Assembly (NCBI GenBank): GCA_001310555.1
Contig: BAXO01000140.1
Location: forward strand, 1 to 7,390
Direction of reading: 5' to 3'
DNA: 7,390 nt
Origin: Bacillus sp. JCM 19058
Lineage (GTDB): Bacteria; Bacillota; Bacilli; Bacillales_H; Bacillaceae_D
The notes beneath the pieces were generated by a model. It searched no databases. It saw only the letters and a program-made list of their open reading frames with translations, and was not told the DNA's origin. Position numbers and translations under genes: made by a program. Positions 6,059-7,390 of the stretch are shown here, one piece after another. Every line of letters begins with the position of its first letter. The stretch's first letter is position 1.

Positions 6059-7390
6059 ATGAAAATGTGGTTAAAACGGGGCTTCCGTAAATTTGTCATT
6101 AATGAGAACGGAGCAGTCTCAATATATGCAATAATGATTACTCTGCTCCTTTTCATTTTTAATGCTGTATTAATTGATTACATTCGAATTATGACCGCTG
6201 AAAGGGAAGCCGACCGAGCGGCTCAGGCTGCCATTCGTTCGGTGATGTCTTCTTACGACTCAGGAGTGAAAAGCTATGGTTTATTTGGTTTCGACGGTGA
6301 CGCCGACGCGATTTTCCAGGATGCGTTTGAGAAAAACCTTGACGTAAGTGATAATGACATCTTTAACTTTGTCTTGCTTAATCCAGTCTCAGATAGTGTT
6401 TCTACTAATATAAACGGCGACAGAATGCTCGCGAATTCAGAAGCAATTACGCATCAGATTCTTGAGGATATGAAATACGTAGCTCCGATAGAGGTAGGGA
6501 TTTCGATCATTGATGCTTTTTACAAATGGCCGATACGATGGAGGATGCGTCTACATATGCCAAGGTAGCAACAGAGGTTCGTGGCAAAGTTGACGATCGT
6601 GAGGAAAAGCTCGATAAAGTCGAGAGCGAGTTAAAAGAAGCAAAAAAAAGAAAATGGATAATGATCTTAAGCCGTGGATTCAAAATGCAGCAAGTGCTTC
6701 CTTTCCGACAGTCAATAACCTGTATGACCTTTTGGCACATATTGACAAGCGAAAGGAAATCGTCGACTTCGATAAAGACCCAGAAGATCTGGACGAAGAT
6801 GAGGAAGAGGAGCGCGAGGAGGATCTCGACGATCTCGAGAAATATGAGGATCAGGTCGCTGAATTGCTGGAGAACATCAAGAATAAAAGAAGCGAAGTCA
6901 TGACTCATCTGAACGATGCTCTTGAAGCGCTGGAAGAAGCAAAAGAGCTCAATGGCGAAATTAAAGAGCTGATTGAAGAAACGAAGGAAGAGGTCGATTA
7001 TTCAGGAGCTAAAAGTGAAGCCGAACAGGCAGAAAACCCTCGAGGCGGCGAACAGTTTGGTAATGCAGGTGAAGGAGTCAGTGAGGCTAGTCAAGCTTTA
7101 GAGGATCTCATTATCGATGATAACTTTTTCGTGAAACTAAAAGAAAAAAATCGAGGAAGCTCAGGGAGAAATAGACGACGGAAATGAACAGAACAGTCCG
7201 ACGATGCGTGCCAAAACAAGAAGTTTAATTAAAATGACAGAGGACTCGAACTGGGATAGGCAATCGTTTGTCGATGCCGTCGATGATTTAAAAAACTATT
7301 TTGCCGCAGCTAATACGTTAATTGCTGAAGCGATCCGCATAATCGAAGAAGATCGTCCGGATATGGAGGACGATCTAGAGGACGGTCAGC
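6059..7390 (+). pseudogene. TadG-like pseudopilin with long acidic coiled coil, three frameshifts, runs off the window
   Basis: Probable surface or tip component of the Tad pilus. ATG 6059 follows AAAGGAG (6045-6051); ATG 6041 upstream lies before that site and is less likely. Residues 1-17 are a basic leader and 20-42 a membrane segment. The junction G18|AVSIYA is pilin-like but has no Glu at +5. Residues 50-75 (AEREADRAAQAAIRSVMSSYDS, two parts, then KSYGLFG) resemble the DUF5702/TadG-like family of Bacillota by memory. Residues 157-315 are charged and heptad-like; 237-260 has 17 acidic residues of 24. Shifts: a missing A at 6524-6526 (resumes MADTMEDAS), a missing A in the eight-A run 6642-6649 (resumes MDNDLKPW) and an extra A in the seven-A run 7144-7150 (resumes IEEAQGEIDD). 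Repaired, 444 codons are open to the window end with no stop. Confidence 0.7.

Noticed and set aside
6771..6880. Tandem DNA repeat in the acidic region
   Set aside because: The sequence is rich in GAG/GAC/GAT codons and looks repetitive, but there is no fixed repeat unit; low-complexity acidic coding explains it.
6507..6908. Reverse-strand open frame of 133 codons opposite the TadG-like gene
   Set aside because: Its leucine, isoleucine and serine-rich product is the mirror of the charged coiled coil on the + strand, and it has no start signal.
1..7390. CRISPR array, insertion sequence, tRNA or phage elements
   Set aside because: I saw no regularly spaced direct repeats, transposase-like products, terminal inverted repeats or tRNA-like folds anywhere in the window.

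Overview
The window is a Tad/Flp (type IVc, tight-adherence) pilus locus of a Gram-positive, low-GC bacterium, most likely a Bacillaceae. The evidence is the moderately AT-rich composition, strong AGGAGG-type ribosome binding sites, TTG/GTG/CTG-type starts, Bacillus-like CpaE, TadB and TadC proteins, and the absence of any secretin or outer-membrane gene. All supported genes lie on the + strand.

Layout: positions 1-450 are non-coding, with a weak terminator-like hairpin near 121-161, a good extended -10 promoter at 356-384 and a leader hairpin at 412-434. A small tail-anchored membrane protein (about 457-660) follows and ends in an intrinsic terminator (667-698). An AT-rich gap with a possible promoter (880-908) leads to the Tad genes: cpaE/tadZ-like (977-2089), cpaF/tadA ATPase (2108-3307), tadB (3345-4280), tadC (4285-5148), an Flp-type pilin (5183-5368), a TadE-type pseudopilin (5386-6012) and a long, acidic, coiled-coil TadG-like protein (6059 to beyond the window end). 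Spacing from cpaE to the end is tight, with overlapping or near-overlapping junctions, so these look like one operon.

How the genes would work together: the TadZ-like protein places the machine at the membrane, CpaF hydrolyses ATP, and TadB/TadC form the membrane platform that extrudes mature Flp pilin. TadE and the TadG-like protein would be minor or tip pseudopilins facing outwards. The prepilin peptidase (TadV/CpaA), CpaB/RcpC and TadD are not seen here.

The most striking property is that three genes (cpaE-like, tadB, tadG-like) are each broken by single-base frameshifts, eight in all, mostly in A-runs. Each can be repaired by one base, giving a full-length protein with family-typical sequence on both sides. 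cpaF, tadC, flp and tadE are open. Either the underlying sequence has homopolymer errors or the pilus locus is very recently decayed; I favour sequence error, but cannot decide from the window alone.
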